A stretch of 22,568 bases of DNA. It comes from Bacteroidales bacterium. Its GTDB lineage: Bacteria > Bacteroidota > Bacteroidia > Bacteroidales > UBA1715. Under the pieces are notes generated by a model. The model was not told the DNA's origin. It ran no database searches and saw only the letters and a list, made by a program, of their open reading frames with translations. The translations under genes and the position numbers were made by a program. Where the stretch lies: assembly GCA_031262005.1 (NCBI GenBank), contig JAISIO010000118.1, positions 1 through 22,568 of the forward strand. The letters are read 5' to 3'. Shown here piece after piece: positions 6,504-14,742 of this stretch; position 1 is the stretch's first letter, and the number at the start of each line of letters is the position of its first letter.

Positions 6504-7514
6504 ATGAACGTTGCAATTGCTATACTAAACTGGAACGGACAAAAATTTTTAGAGAAATTTCTGCCGGCGGTAATCGAATATTCGTGTTCCGAAACTACCG
6601 CCGTATATGTGATTGACAATGCTTCGACCGACAATAGCGTAGCTTTTCTACAAGAAAATTACCCAAACCTTCCTCGCATAGTACTTGATAAAAATTACGG
6701 TTTTGCCGAAGGATATAATAAAGGCTTGGCGCAGATTTCTGCCGAATATTTTATTTTACTCAATTCCGATGTGCAGGTTACCCCCAATTGGATTGAACCG
6801 GTGATAACCTATATGAATGCTCACTCCAATTGTGCAGCAGCAATGCCCAAACTCCTCTCCTACGCCCGTCCCGAATACTTTGAATATGCCGGAGCTGCCG
6901 GTGGTTTTATCGACCGCTATGGATTTCCATTTTGTAACGGACGGTTATTCTCGCAAGTGCAAAAAGATTGCGGTCAATATGATACACTAAAAGAAATTTT
7001 TTGGGCAAGCGGTGCGGCTTTGTTTGTGCGCAGCTCGGTGTATTGGCAGTGTGGCGGATTAGATGCCGATTTTTTTGCCCACATGGAAGAAATTGATTTG
7101 TGTTGGCGTATGAAAAATGCAGGATTCAGCATTATGTATATTCCCCAATCGGCTGTTTATCACGTTGGTGGTGGTGCATTACCGCATTCCAATCCATTTA
7201 AAACGTACTTAAATTTTCGGAACAATTTATTTTTGCTCTACAAAAATTTACCCGACAGAAATTTTTTGTGCACACTATTTGCACGAATGTGTTTAGATGG
7301 CATAGCTTGTATTCAATTTGTTTGTACCGGAAAATTCGGCGATGCAAAATCGGTATTCAAAGCACATCGAGATTTTTACAGTTCTCTCTCCGATTTGAAG
7401 AAAAAACGGAAGGCATTACAACAGCAGCACAAAGCGATACAACACCCACAAATGTATAAAAGAAGTATTGTGTGGGATTTTTACGTGAAACAAAAAAAAG
7501 AGATTGTAATGTAA
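6504..7514 (+). CDS. Glycosyltransferase family 2, rhamnosyltransferase-like
   Basis: Inverting GT-A fold enzyme that transfers a sugar from a nucleotide donor to a glycan acceptor, 336 residues. Visible features: the N-terminal strand MNVAIAILNWNG, the donor-binding VIDNASTDNS (36-45), the metal-binding NSDV (87-90, the DXD-equivalent), and FFAHMEEIDLCWR (190-202) holding the catalytic acidic pair. The C-terminal 80 residues are basic and include a hydrophobic segment (NNLFLLYKNL, later ARMCLDGIACIQFVC) that may associate with the membrane. This architecture is that of WbbL-like transferases, often in polysaccharide or lipopolysaccharide synthesis, but here it is isolated from any glycan cluster. 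Donor and acceptor are unknown. It lies between suhB-like and glmM genes on the same strand. Confidence 0.9.
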   Translation: MNVAIAILNWNGQKFLEKFLPAVIEYSCSETTAVYVIDNASTDNSVAFLQENYPNLPRIVLDKNYGFAEGYNKGLAQISAEYFILLNSDVQVTPNWIEPVITYMNAHSNCAAAMPKLLSYARPEYFEYAGAAGGFIDRYGFPFCNGRLFSQVQKDCGQYDTLKEIFWASGAALFVRSSVYWQCGGLDADFFAHMEEIDLCWRMKNAGFSIMYIPQSAVYHVGGGALPHSNPFKTYLNFRNNLFLLYKNLPDRNFLCTLFARMCLDGIACIQFVCTGKFGDAKSVFKAHRDFYSSLSDLKKKRKALQQQHKAIQHPQMYKRSIVWDFYVKQKKEIVM

Positions 7515-7583
7515 GAGCTTACTTGTTTAACAATTTGTTTACTAAAAATCGCTAATCTCCGCACTCTGCTTGCAATTGTTTCG

Positions 7584-7591
7584 TATTTTTG
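7584..7591 (+). promoter_or_regulatory. -7 box of the glmM promoter
   Basis: TATTTTTG is an exact match to TAnnTTTG, 18 bases before the ATG at 7610, implying a very short leader. A possible TTG start at 7589 would fall inside this box, which favours 7610 as the true start. No good -33 element at the standard spacing. Confidence 0.6.
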
Positions 7592-7609
7592 CCAACAAAT
7601 ACAAAAATT

Positions 7610-9001
7610 ATGACACTGATAAAATCCATTTCCGGTATTCGAGGTACCATTGGTGGCTCTCCAACAAACAACCTTACTCCTATTGATATTGTAACTTTTG
7701 CGGCGGCTTACGGCACGTGGATTTTACAAAACAATAAACATTGTAACAAACGTATTGTAATAGGTAGAGATGCCCGTATTTCGGGAGCAATGGTAAGTTC
7801 TCTTATTTCTCAAACGCTTGTCGGACTTGGTTTTACCGTAATTGATATTGATTTGGCAACAACGCCTACAGTTGAAATTGCCGTACCGGGGGAGCAAGCC
7901 GACGGCGGAATTATTGTTACGGCAAGTCATAACCCAAAGCAATGGAATGCTCTCAAACTTTTGAATAGCAAAGGTGAATTTTTGAATGCACAAGCCGGAC
8001 AAGAAGTGTTGGTATTAGCAGAGCAACAAGCGTTCTCATTTGCCGAAATTGATGCATTGGGAACAATTGAACACAATAATACTTACAATCAAAAACACAT
8101 TGACGCTGTGTGTGCACTGCCGCTTGTGGATTGCGAGGCAATTAAACATGCAAATTTTACCGTAGCTATCGACTGTGTTAATTCGGTGGGAGGAATTGTA
8201 TTGCCACAGTTACTTAAAGCGTTAGGTGTTGCACATATACTTCCGTTGTATTGCGAACCCAACGGTATATTTCCGCATAATCCCGAACCTCTACCCGAAC
8301 ATGTGGGCGATATTGTGGAACTCATAAAAACACACAAAGTCGATGTTGGTTTTGTTGTTGATCCCGATGTTGATAGATTGGCAATTATTAGTAACGACGG
8401 TTCTCTTTTCAACGAAGAATATACGCTTGTGGCAATTGCCGATTATATTTTATCGCAACACAAAGGAGGCAACACGGTAAGTAATTTATCGTCCACTCGA
8501 GCATTAGCAGATGTTACGGCATGGTATGGTGGTACGTATACCGCCGCAGCCGTAGGTGAAGTGAATGTAGTTGAAAAAATGAAAGCAACCAATGCCGTGA
8601 TTGGTGGTGAAGGTAATGGCGGTGTAATTTATCCCGAACTGCACTACGGACGTGATGCGTTGGTGGGAATTGCTCTTTTTTTGACACATTTGGCAAAAAG
8701 TGGAAAAACCTGCAAAGAATTACGTGAAACCTACCCCAACTATGTAGTTTCAAAAAATAAAATTGAACTCACTCCCACTATTAATGTTGATGCTCTTTTA
8801 GAGAAAATTGCACACCAATTTTCTCACGAAAAAATTAACACCGTTGACGGCGTAAAAATAGATTTTTCTGAAGGATGGGTGCATTTACGCAAATCAAATA
8901 CTGAGCCTATTATTCGTATTTATGCCGAACACAAAAGCGAAGAACAAGCACATTTATTGGCACAAAACGTGATTGATGCAATCAGAAAAAATATAGATTA
9001 G
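7610..9001 (+). CDS. glmM: Phosphoglucosamine mutase / phosphohexomutase
   Basis: Alpha-D-phosphohexomutase that most likely converts glucosamine-6-phosphate to glucosamine-1-phosphate on the way to UDP-GlcNAc for peptidoglycan and lipopolysaccharide. 463 residues, four-domain family length. Motifs in order: SGIRGTIGG (8-16), active-site phosphoserine S106 in TASHNP (104-109), Mg-binding DPDVDR (251-256), sugar-specificity loop EGNGG (334-338), and phosphate-binding RKSNTEPIIRIYAE (427-440). The start MTLIKSISGIRG is the usual one in this phylum and the ATG sits just after an exact -7 box. Phosphomannomutase activity is the main alternative, since the family cannot always be separated by sequence. 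Confidence 0.92.
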   Translation: MTLIKSISGIRGTIGGSPTNNLTPIDIVTFAAAYGTWILQNNKHCNKRIVIGRDARISGAMVSSLISQTLVGLGFTVIDIDLATTPTVEIAVPGEQADGGIIVTASHNPKQWNALKLLNSKGEFLNAQAGQEVLVLAEQQAFSFAEIDALGTIEHNNTYNQKHIDAVCALPLVDCEAIKHANFTVAIDCVNSVGGIVLPQLLKALGVAHILPLYCEPNGIFPHNPEPLPEHVGDIVELIKTHKVDVGFVVDPDVDRLAIISNDGSLFNEEYTLVAIADYILSQHKGGNTVSNLSSTRALADVTAWYGGTYTAAAVGEVNVVEKMKATNAVIGGEGNGGVIYPELHYGRDALVGIALFLTHLAKSGKTCKELRETYPNYVVSKNKIELTPTINVDALLEKIAHQFSHEKINTVDGVKIDFSEGWVHLRKSNTEPIIRIYAEHKSEEQAHLLAQNVIDAIRKNID

Positions 9002-9182
9002 GAATTTTTGAACAACAAAGTGTAAATCAATACACATTAATCGCATTGCAATTTGCTTATTGTAAGATATTTACATTCTATTGTGAGTGTATTCAAAAAG
9101 ATAAAAAAAACTTTTTTGTAAAATTTGATTGTATCAACAATTTTTTATTTATTTGGCAACAATTTTAAATTAATCTACTCGT

Positions 9183-9686
9183 ATGGCAAAACCTCGCATT
9201 ATTAAAGACTTTGAAAAATTAGACACAGAAATTCAAGAACAGATTAAACTTTCATATCCGACCGGATTTTTTGAACATCTTGTATCCTACACTGACCGTG
9301 ATGGCAATGGACAATGGGCTCTCCCTTTTGAAACCGAAGAAAAATATTACTTGGTGCGAATGTCGATAGCCGAAGCAAAAAAACTTATCAGCGATGATGA
9401 TGATTATGATGACAATGGTGTTCTAAGAGATGATATTCAAGAAATGTATCAAGAAAAATACACAGACGGTGATGATGATATGGAATTTCTGACCGACGAT
9501 TTTTCAAATCTTGATGAGTCTGTCGGCGACATTGCATTGGATATTAAAAAAGAATTGGGCGTGGACGACGAAGAAGAGGAAGAAGAAGACGAAAGTAAAA
9601 AATCGGATACCACCGACTTCGACGACGATGACGATGATGATACCGATGAAGATTTCGATGACGACGATGATGATGACGAAGAATAA
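9183..9686 (+). CDS. Conserved acidic protein with poly-Asp/Glu tail
   Basis: 167 residues. The N-terminal half (about 1-110) is ordered-looking and begins MAKPRIIKDFEKLDTEIQE; it includes LPFETEEKYYLVRMSIAEAKKLI, then DDDDYDDNGVLRDD. From about residue 127 the protein is almost wholly Asp, Glu and a few Ser/Thr/Lys, with runs of seven aspartates. I recognise the N-terminal pattern from unnamed Bacteroidota proteins but know no assigned function. Such acidic tails often mimic nucleic acid or bind basic proteins, but that is inference. GAC/GAT codon repetition makes the tail prone to slippage; the opposite-strand ORFs there are artefacts of it. It lies alone between glmM and yebC, with 181 AT-rich bases upstream. 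Confidence 0.85.
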   Translation: MAKPRIIKDFEKLDTEIQEQIKLSYPTGFFEHLVSYTDRDGNGQWALPFETEEKYYLVRMSIAEAKKLISDDDDYDDNGVLRDDIQEMYQEKYTDGDDDMEFLTDDFSNLDESVGDIALDIKKELGVDDEEEEEEDESKKSDTTDFDDDDDDDTDEDFDDDDDDDEE

Positions 9687-9757
9687 TAACCGTGAGTAAC
9701 TGTCTGATAGAAAAATCATTATTCTATTATTCAGTTATTCAATATTAAATAATAACT

Positions 9758-10468
9758 ATGGGAAGAGCTTTTGAATACCGAAGAGCAGCCAAAGAAAAAC
9801 GCTGGGACAAAATGTCTCGTATTTTTCCACGTTTGGCTAAAACAATAACAATGGCGGCAAAAGAAGGGGGTGCCGACCCCGAAATGAACGCAAAATTGCG
9901 CACAGCAATATTGAATGCTAAAGCGCAAAATATGCCGAAAGATAATATTGATGCTGCTATAAAACGCGCATCGGGAAAAGATACCGACAATTACAGCGAA
10001 GTGTTGTACGAAGGCAAAGGTCCGCACGGTGTGCTTATTGTGGTAGAATGTGCTACCGATAATTCTACTCGCACTGTGGCAAACGTAAAATCGTACTTCA
10101 ACAAAAGCGGCGGGCAATTAGTACCTACCGGCTCGCTGGAATTTATGTTTAACCGTAAAGCCGTGTTTGAAATCAAAAAAAACGATGCCATTAATGTGGA
10201 AGAATTGGAATTTGAATTGATTGATGCCGGACTTGACAGCATTGAAGTAACAGACGAAAGTATTTTTATTTATGCCGACTTTGTGGATTTCGGCAATATG
10301 AGCAAAGCATTGGAAAACACCAATGTAGAACTTATCAAAGCCGATTTGCAACGCATTCCCACTACCCCACAAGAATTTACCGACGAACAATTGGTGGATA
10401 TTGAAAAATTGTTGGACAAAATAGAGGAAGATGACGACGTGCAAAACGTTTTCACTAATATTGCTTAG
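9758..10468 (+). CDS. yebC: YebC/PmpR/TACO1 family regulator
   Basis: 236 residues, the usual three-domain YebC fold. The N-terminus MGRAFEYRRAAKEKRWDKM replaces the proteobacterial MAGHSKWANIKHRK and is the form found in Bacteroidota. Further landmarks: GGADPEMNAKLRTAILNAK, MPKDNIDAAIKRASGK, YEGKGPHGVLIVVECATDN and SYFNKSGGQL. Family members were described as DNA-binding regulators, and the mitochondrial member TACO1 is a translation factor; recent work on bacterial YebC supports a role at the ribosome on proline-rich stretches. Cytoplasmic. Preceded by the acidic-protein gene (71 bases) and followed by a clear terminator. Identification is very secure; exact role in this organism is not. 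Confidence 0.94.
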   Translation: MGRAFEYRRAAKEKRWDKMSRIFPRLAKTITMAAKEGGADPEMNAKLRTAILNAKAQNMPKDNIDAAIKRASGKDTDNYSEVLYEGKGPHGVLIVVECATDNSTRTVANVKSYFNKSGGQLVPTGSLEFMFNRKAVFEIKKNDAINVEELEFELIDAGLDSIEVTDESIFIYADFVDFGNMSKALENTNVELIKADLQRIPTTPQEFTDEQLVDIEKLLDKIEEDDDVQNVFTNIA

Positions 10469-10502
10469 ACTTTTTAGACCGAATTTGTTGGATAATTGTA
10501 TG

Positions 10503-10532
10503 AAAAGCACGAGTGTTTTGCTCGTGCTTTTT
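10503..10532 (+). terminator. Rho-independent terminator after yebC
   Basis: AAAAGCACGAG (10503-10513), seven-base loop, complementary arm CTCGTGCTTTT (10521-10531) followed by further pyrimidines. Eleven perfect pairs. Confidence 0.88.
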
Positions 10533-10563
10533 CTCTATTCGTAAAAATAACAAAAATATTGTT

Positions 10564-10571
10564 TACCTTTG
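10564..10571 (+). promoter_or_regulatory. -7 box upstream of the MoxR gene
   Basis: TACCTTTG matches TAnnTTTG exactly and lies right after the yebC terminator, 66 bases before the ATG at 10637. No clear TTG at the -33 spacing. Confidence 0.6.
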
Positions 10572-10636
10572 CTTCTCTAAATTAATCGTTTTATTACAAC
10601 AAGAATTGAACCTTTTAAATCATTAAATTCCTCATA

Positions 10637-11605
10637 ATGAGCTATACAAACGACATAGAAGCGGTAGAAAGTCTGCACAGCAAATACACTGCGCTGAAAC
10701 AGGAAATCCACAAAAAAATTATAGGTCAAGAACAAATTATTGATACCGTGTTGCTTTCTATTTTCAGTCGTGGACATTGTTTGCTTGTGGGTGTGCCAGG
10801 ATTGGCAAAAACGTTGCTTGTTACTACTATTGCCGAGGCTTTGGGTTTGAAAAACAATCGCATACAATTCACGCCCGACCTTATGCCAAGCGATATTGTG
10901 GGAACAGAAATTTTGGATAAAAACAGAGAATTTACTTTTATTAAAGGTCCCGTTTTTACGAATTTTCTTTTGGCAGACGAAATAAATAGAACGCCACCAA
11001 AAACGCAAGCTGCTCTTTTGGAAGCTATGCAAGAACACGCCGTAACGGCAAGCGGCAACACATATCAGCTTGACGAACCGTTTTTTGTACTTGCCACGCA
11101 AAACCCTATTGAACAAGAGGGCACTTATCCTCTTCCGGAAGCTCAGTTAGATCGTTTTATGTTCAACGTTTGGCTCGATTATCCGAGTATTTCTGAAGAA
11201 ATTGCAATTGTAAAAGCCACAACCGTTGATGCCAATGTACACCTAAATACAATAGTTTCGGCAGAAGAAATTCTGTTTTTTCAAAATTTGGTGCGCAAAA
11301 TTCCGGTAAACGATAGTGTGATTGATTATGCAGTGCGTCTTGTAGCAAAAACACGAAAAAATTCGGAACACGCAAGCAAATCGGCAAACAAATACCTTTC
11401 GTGGGGAGCTGGTCCGCGAGCTTCACAATATTTAATAATCGGCGCAAAAGCTCACGCTGCCGTACATGGCAAATTTTCTCCCGATATTGACGATGTTAAA
11501 GCAGTAGCCCTACCTGTTCTTCGGCATAGATTGGTTAAGAACTACAAAGCTGATGCCGAAGGACTTTCGATTGATGCTATTATTAATGGACTGATTGAAG
11601 AGTAA
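10637..11605 (+). CDS. MoxR-family AAA+ ATPase
   Basis: Chaperone-like AAA+ ATPase of 322 residues. Walker A is GVPGLAKT (52-59), Walker B LLADEINR (111-118), sensor 1 ATQNPIEQ (153-160) followed by GTYPLPEAQLDRF, which is diagnostic of MoxR proteins. The C-terminal lid domain contains GAGPRASQYLI. MoxR ATPases commonly act with von Willebrand A proteins to mature or insert enzyme complexes or membrane proteins; the usual DUF58 and VWA genes do not follow here, so this copy is separated from a classical bat-type cluster. The next gene, OstA-like, begins 14 bases later and is probably co-transcribed. Cytoplasmic. Confidence 0.93.
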   Translation: MSYTNDIEAVESLHSKYTALKQEIHKKIIGQEQIIDTVLLSIFSRGHCLLVGVPGLAKTLLVTTIAEALGLKNNRIQFTPDLMPSDIVGTEILDKNREFTFIKGPVFTNFLLADEINRTPPKTQAALLEAMQEHAVTASGNTYQLDEPFFVLATQNPIEQEGTYPLPEAQLDRFMFNVWLDYPSISEEIAIVKATTVDANVHLNTIVSAEEILFFQNLVRKIPVNDSVIDYAVRLVAKTRKNSEHASKSANKYLSWGAGPRASQYLIIGAKAHAAVHGKFSPDIDDVKAVALPVLRHRLVKNYKADAEGLSIDAIINGLIEE

Positions 11606-11610
11606 ACAAA

Positions 11611-11618
11611 GGGGGGGG
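11611..11618 (+). repeat. Homopolymeric tract of eight Gs in the ribosome-binding position
   Basis: The run lies between the MoxR stop and the ATG at 11620, exactly where a Shine-Dalgarno sequence would sit. Such tracts are prone to length change and could alter translation of the OstA-like gene. Confidence 0.85.
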
Positions 11619-11619
11619 A

Positions 11620-13215
11620 ATGCGTTCAAAATACATCTGCTTTATATTATTCTGCCTGCTTGTCTTTTCGGCAACAGCGCAAAAACGCAAAATAGAAATT
11701 ACCCAATGCGACATAATGACGGGCGACCGCTCTGTGCGAAAATTATTCGGGAATGTTGGTTTTAGTCATCAAAATGCACGTATGTATTGCGATAGCGCAC
11801 ATTTCTTTGTGAGCGACAATCGTTTTGAAGCATTCGGTGAAGTGCGCATTTACAACGAAGGCGTAACCATTCATGCCGACACTTTGTTTTACAGCAGTCA
11901 AACGAGTTTGGCGCAGTTGCGCGGCGCAATTACTATGACCAACCAAGACATGACGCTCACTACGCACAAACTTGATTACAATGTGAAGGAAAATGTGGGA
12001 TACTACTTCGATAATGGAAAAATTACCGACAGAGAAAATGTGCTCACAAGCAAAGTCGGAACATTCTATGTTAATGACGATCGTATTCAATTTACTGAAA
12101 ACGTGGTGTTGCAAAACAAAGATTATACGATACGTACCAACAACCTTTCCTATCACACAGTAACAAAAATCGCTTCGTTTACCGGACCAACTCGTGTAGA
12201 AAGCGAACAAAATTTACTATATACCGAAAATGGCTGGTACAATACGCAAACGAATATTGCCCAAGGTGTGAAAAACTCGTATTTAAACTCGAAATCACAT
12301 TTCATTTACGGCGATACGCTCCACTACAACCGCAATACCGATATAGGAACCGCACATCAAAATGTCCACATACTTGATACTATTGAAAAAATCAGTTTAT
12401 TTGGCAGTGAAGGATTTCTCGATGGTATTCAAAAACTTGCCTTTGCTACAGGGAAACTGCTTGTGGTAAAAGATTTTGAAACAGATTCTTTGTATTTACA
12501 TGCCGACAGTGTTTTTGTGCAACGCTTTGTTATTGGACGCCCCCAAACCGTTCTCGACAGTGTAACGCAATCGCAAAACCAAACAGACACGGTAGCGAAA
12601 CCTCTCGTTGCAACCGATAGCATTGCCCCTCTGTCCGATTCGGTAGAATATAGCGTTATAAAAATCTATCATCGAGTACGTTTTTTCAAAAGCGACATAC
12701 AAGGTGTGTGCGATTCACTGCACTATAACTCTCTCGATTCGGTTATTTGGCTTCATACACGACCCATAATTTGGCATGGAGCTAATCAATTAACCGGACG
12801 AAGCATACAATTACGCCTGATAAACGATCAAATAGAAGAAATTTTTGTTGATGCCGACGCATTTGTGGTAGAACAAGACTTAGATTCCACGCAATTCAAC
12901 CAAATAAAAGGGACTGCGCTCAAAGGGTATATCAAAGATAATAAGCTCTATCAAGTGGATATACATAAAAACAGTGAGTTTATTTATTTTATGCGTGATA
13001 AAGGCGATTTAATAGGTATAAATAAATTACTGTGTGCCGATATTACAGCGTATTTGGTTGATGGTAAATTATCGAGTTTTACGTTCCGGCAAAAACCCGA
13101 CGGATTTATTGACCCACCCAATGCTGTAAGCAAAGAAGAGCAAAAACTCGACAAATTTGAATGGCATTCCACAGTTCGCCCGCTTAATAAAGACGATATT
13201 TTTAATTGGAGATAG
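11620..13215 (+). CDS. OstA-like / LptA-like organic solvent tolerance family protein
   Basis: 531 residues with a cleavable signal peptide (MRSKYICFILFCLLVFSATAQ). The body is a succession of short beta repeats around the pattern G.V.F....A.MYCDSA, seen first at about residues 40-65 and repeated through the protein (for example VRIYNEGVTIHADTLFY, YHTVTKIASFTGPTRVES), as in OstA_2 proteins of Bacteroidota. A Thr/Ser/Asp-rich linker lies near residues 305-340. The family is related to LptA and the N-terminal domain of LptD, which shuttle lipopolysaccharide across the periplasm; a bridge or periplasmic role is likely but inferred. It follows the MoxR gene by 14 bases and its start is preceded by eight Gs. 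Confidence 0.87.
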   Translation: MRSKYICFILFCLLVFSATAQKRKIEITQCDIMTGDRSVRKLFGNVGFSHQNARMYCDSAHFFVSDNRFEAFGEVRIYNEGVTIHADTLFYSSQTSLAQLRGAITMTNQDMTLTTHKLDYNVKENVGYYFDNGKITDRENVLTSKVGTFYVNDDRIQFTENVVLQNKDYTIRTNNLSYHTVTKIASFTGPTRVESEQNLLYTENGWYNTQTNIAQGVKNSYLNSKSHFIYGDTLHYNRNTDIGTAHQNVHILDTIEKISLFGSEGFLDGIQKLAFATGKLLVVKDFETDSLYLHADSVFVQRFVIGRPQTVLDSVTQSQNQTDTVAKPLVATDSIAPLSDSVEYSVIKIYHRVRFFKSDIQGVCDSLHYNSLDSVIWLHTRPIIWHGANQLTGRSIQLRLINDQIEEIFVDADAFVVEQDLDSTQFNQIKGTALKGYIKDNKLYQVDIHKNSEFIYFMRDKGDLIGINKLLCADITAYLVDGKLSSFTFRQKPDGFIDPPNAVSKEEQKLDKFEWHSTVRPLNKDDIFNWR

Positions 13216-13275
13216 AGCAATTGCTCATCTACGGTTTCTGAAATCATACATTTTTCAATCTCAAAAATCACAGTC

Positions 13276-13995
13276 TTGAAACTTATAGCAATTTCCGACC
13301 CTCATTTGCCTTCCGGTAATGAATCAATTGCACATTTCGATGCGAACGGTAATTTTATGAAAGCAATTTCCACTATTCGCAACAAACAATTCGATGCGCT
13401 TGTAATACTTGGCGATGTGGCTTACAAAAATGCTAACGAATACAGTTATCAACTGTTTCTCAATGGATTGAATGCTATTTCGCAAAACATTTATTGCCTT
13501 CCCGGCAATCACGATGAGTGGGATATACTGTACAAAACTATGCATACTCGCATACAAAATACCACAAGTGGTTTTGAACATTCATTTGCCTCCACTCCTT
13601 TCCTATTTGTAGATTCTTCTTCGGGCACAATGTCGATACAACACATTGAAAAATTCTTAAAAAAACACAAAAGCCAAGCAGTATACTTGTGCGCCCACCA
13701 CCCTATTATTTCCACTCAGGCACAGTATATGGAACAACGCTATGCGCTCAGCAATCGACATGAAGTGTGCGCTTTATTGGAAACGCATTCAGCTCCCGTT
13801 ACCATCATTTCGGGACACTATCATTGCAGTACCGAAAGCGTACATAAAAATATTCGGCAAATTGTAGTTCCATCGTTATTATATCAAATTCCGCTAACAG
13901 CGAAACGATTTGCTATAGATAAGCGATTCGGATTTTGTGAAATCACTATAGACAGTAATGCAGAATGCGAAGTAACAACGGTGTGGCTTGAATAA
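13276..13995 (+). CDS. Calcineurin-like metallophosphoesterase
   Basis: 239 residues. All five metallophosphoesterase motifs are present: D8 and H10 in SDPH, GDV with D47, GNHD (77-80), HH at 141-142 and GHYH (180-183). The enzyme therefore binds two metals and hydrolyses a phosphomonoester or phosphodiester; the substrate is unknown, with cyclic nucleotide phosphodiesterases as near relatives. The start must be TTG at 13276, since the frame is closed by TAG at 13213 and no ATG or GTG lies between; the protein then begins MKLIAISDPH, the normal form. It sits 60 bases after the OstA-like gene and is convergent with queE, the two stops being 21 bases apart. No signal peptide, so cytoplasmic. 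Confidence 0.9.
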   Translation: MKLIAISDPHLPSGNESIAHFDANGNFMKAISTIRNKQFDALVILGDVAYKNANEYSYQLFLNGLNAISQNIYCLPGNHDEWDILYKTMHTRIQNTTSGFEHSFASTPFLFVDSSSGTMSIQHIEKFLKKHKSQAVYLCAHHPIISTQAQYMEQRYALSNRHEVCALLETHSAPVTIISGHYHCSTESVHKNIRQIVVPSLLYQIPLTAKRFAIDKRFGFCEITIDSNAECEVTTVWLE

Positions 13996-14016
13996 AGAAA
14001 CCGTATTTCCTCTTTT

Positions 14017-14643
14017 CTACGGAATATCAATGAATTTATGCGTTTGCAATGAAATACGCCATTGCGGATTTTGCTTGCAGTAGGCTACAATAATTGGCGT
14101 AATATACTGGCTCACACTATATTCCGGTTGCAAATAAAGCATACATTTTTTTTGCACCTTTACAGCACATTCCTCTGCCCACGCTAAATCTTCGGGAGTT
14201 GCAATAATCACTTTCAATTCATTTGCCTTTGCAAAATTTTCGTCCAGCGGTTTGTGTTTTTGTTTAGGAGAAAGACACACCCAATCCCACTCGCCTGTCA
14301 TTTTGAATGTACCGCTTGTTTCCAAAAATGTTTGAATATTGTTTTGATGCAAAAGCGCACACAATTCATCAAGATTGTGCATTAAAGGCTCACCACCGGT
14401 AACTACTACGGCATGAGCTTGGTGTTTTAAAATTTCTTCTACAATTTGCATACTCGTCAAACGTGGGTGCACGTGCGGATTCCACGATTCTTTAACATCA
14501 CACCAGCCGCAACATACCGTGCAACCGCCAAAACGAATAAAATACGCTGCCTTTCCGGTATGAAATCCTTCGCCTTGCAGACTGTAAAATGTTTCTACAA
14601 TAGGAAATGTGTGTAATTCGTTAAAATCTTCCGATACTTTCAT
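14017..14643 (-). CDS. queE: 7-carboxy-7-deazaguanine synthase
   Basis: Radical SAM enzyme that converts 6-carboxytetrahydropterin to 7-carboxy-7-deazaguanine in the queuosine precursor pathway. 208 residues, normal length. The cluster-binding cysteines are C41, C45 and C48 in GGCTVCCGWCD (CX3CX2C), preceded by the typical substrate region TFYSLQGEGFHTGKAAYFIRF (16-36 area) and followed by TGGEPL (82-87). LSPKQKHKPL is the usual SPK motif. The other pathway genes (queC, queD, queF) are not in the window. The ATG at 14641-14643 is supported by a -7 box 33 bases upstream. Convergent with the metallophosphoesterase gene and divergent from the M23 peptidase gene. Confidence 0.94.
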   Translation of the reverse strand: MKVSEDFNELHTFPIVETFYSLQGEGFHTGKAAYFIRFGGCTVCCGWCDVKESWNPHVHPRLTSMQIVEEILKHQAHAVVVTGGEPLMHNLDELCALLHQNNIQTFLETSGTFKMTGEWDWVCLSPKQKHKPLDENFAKANELKVIIATPEDLAWAEECAVKVQKKCMLYLQPEYSVSQYITPIIVAYCKQNPQWRISLQTHKFIDIP

Positions 14644-14675
14644 GCGTTTTCTTCTAAAATCCTGTATAATTTTGG

Positions 14676-14683
14676 CAAAAATA
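14676..14683 (-). promoter_or_regulatory. -7 box of the queE promoter
   Basis: On the minus strand the bases read TATTTTTG, an exact TAnnTTTG match, with the start codon 33 bases downstream. No good -33 element. Confidence 0.6.
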
Positions 14684-14742
14684 CGTTTTTTTCAACTAAT
14701 CGACTAACACTCTCATTGATTAATGATAATCTGTTCACTATT

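Noticed and set aside
9504..9719. Minus-strand and shifted-frame ORFs over the acidic tail
   Set aside because: They are the trivial reverse readings of GAC/GAT/GAA repeats and give only Ile/Val/Phe or Met/Thr/Lys runs.
14001..14022. CCGTA/TACGG inverted repeat between the metallophosphoesterase and queE genes
   Set aside because: Only five pairs with a 12-base loop and no following T run; it overlaps the queE stop codon and is too weak to call a terminator.
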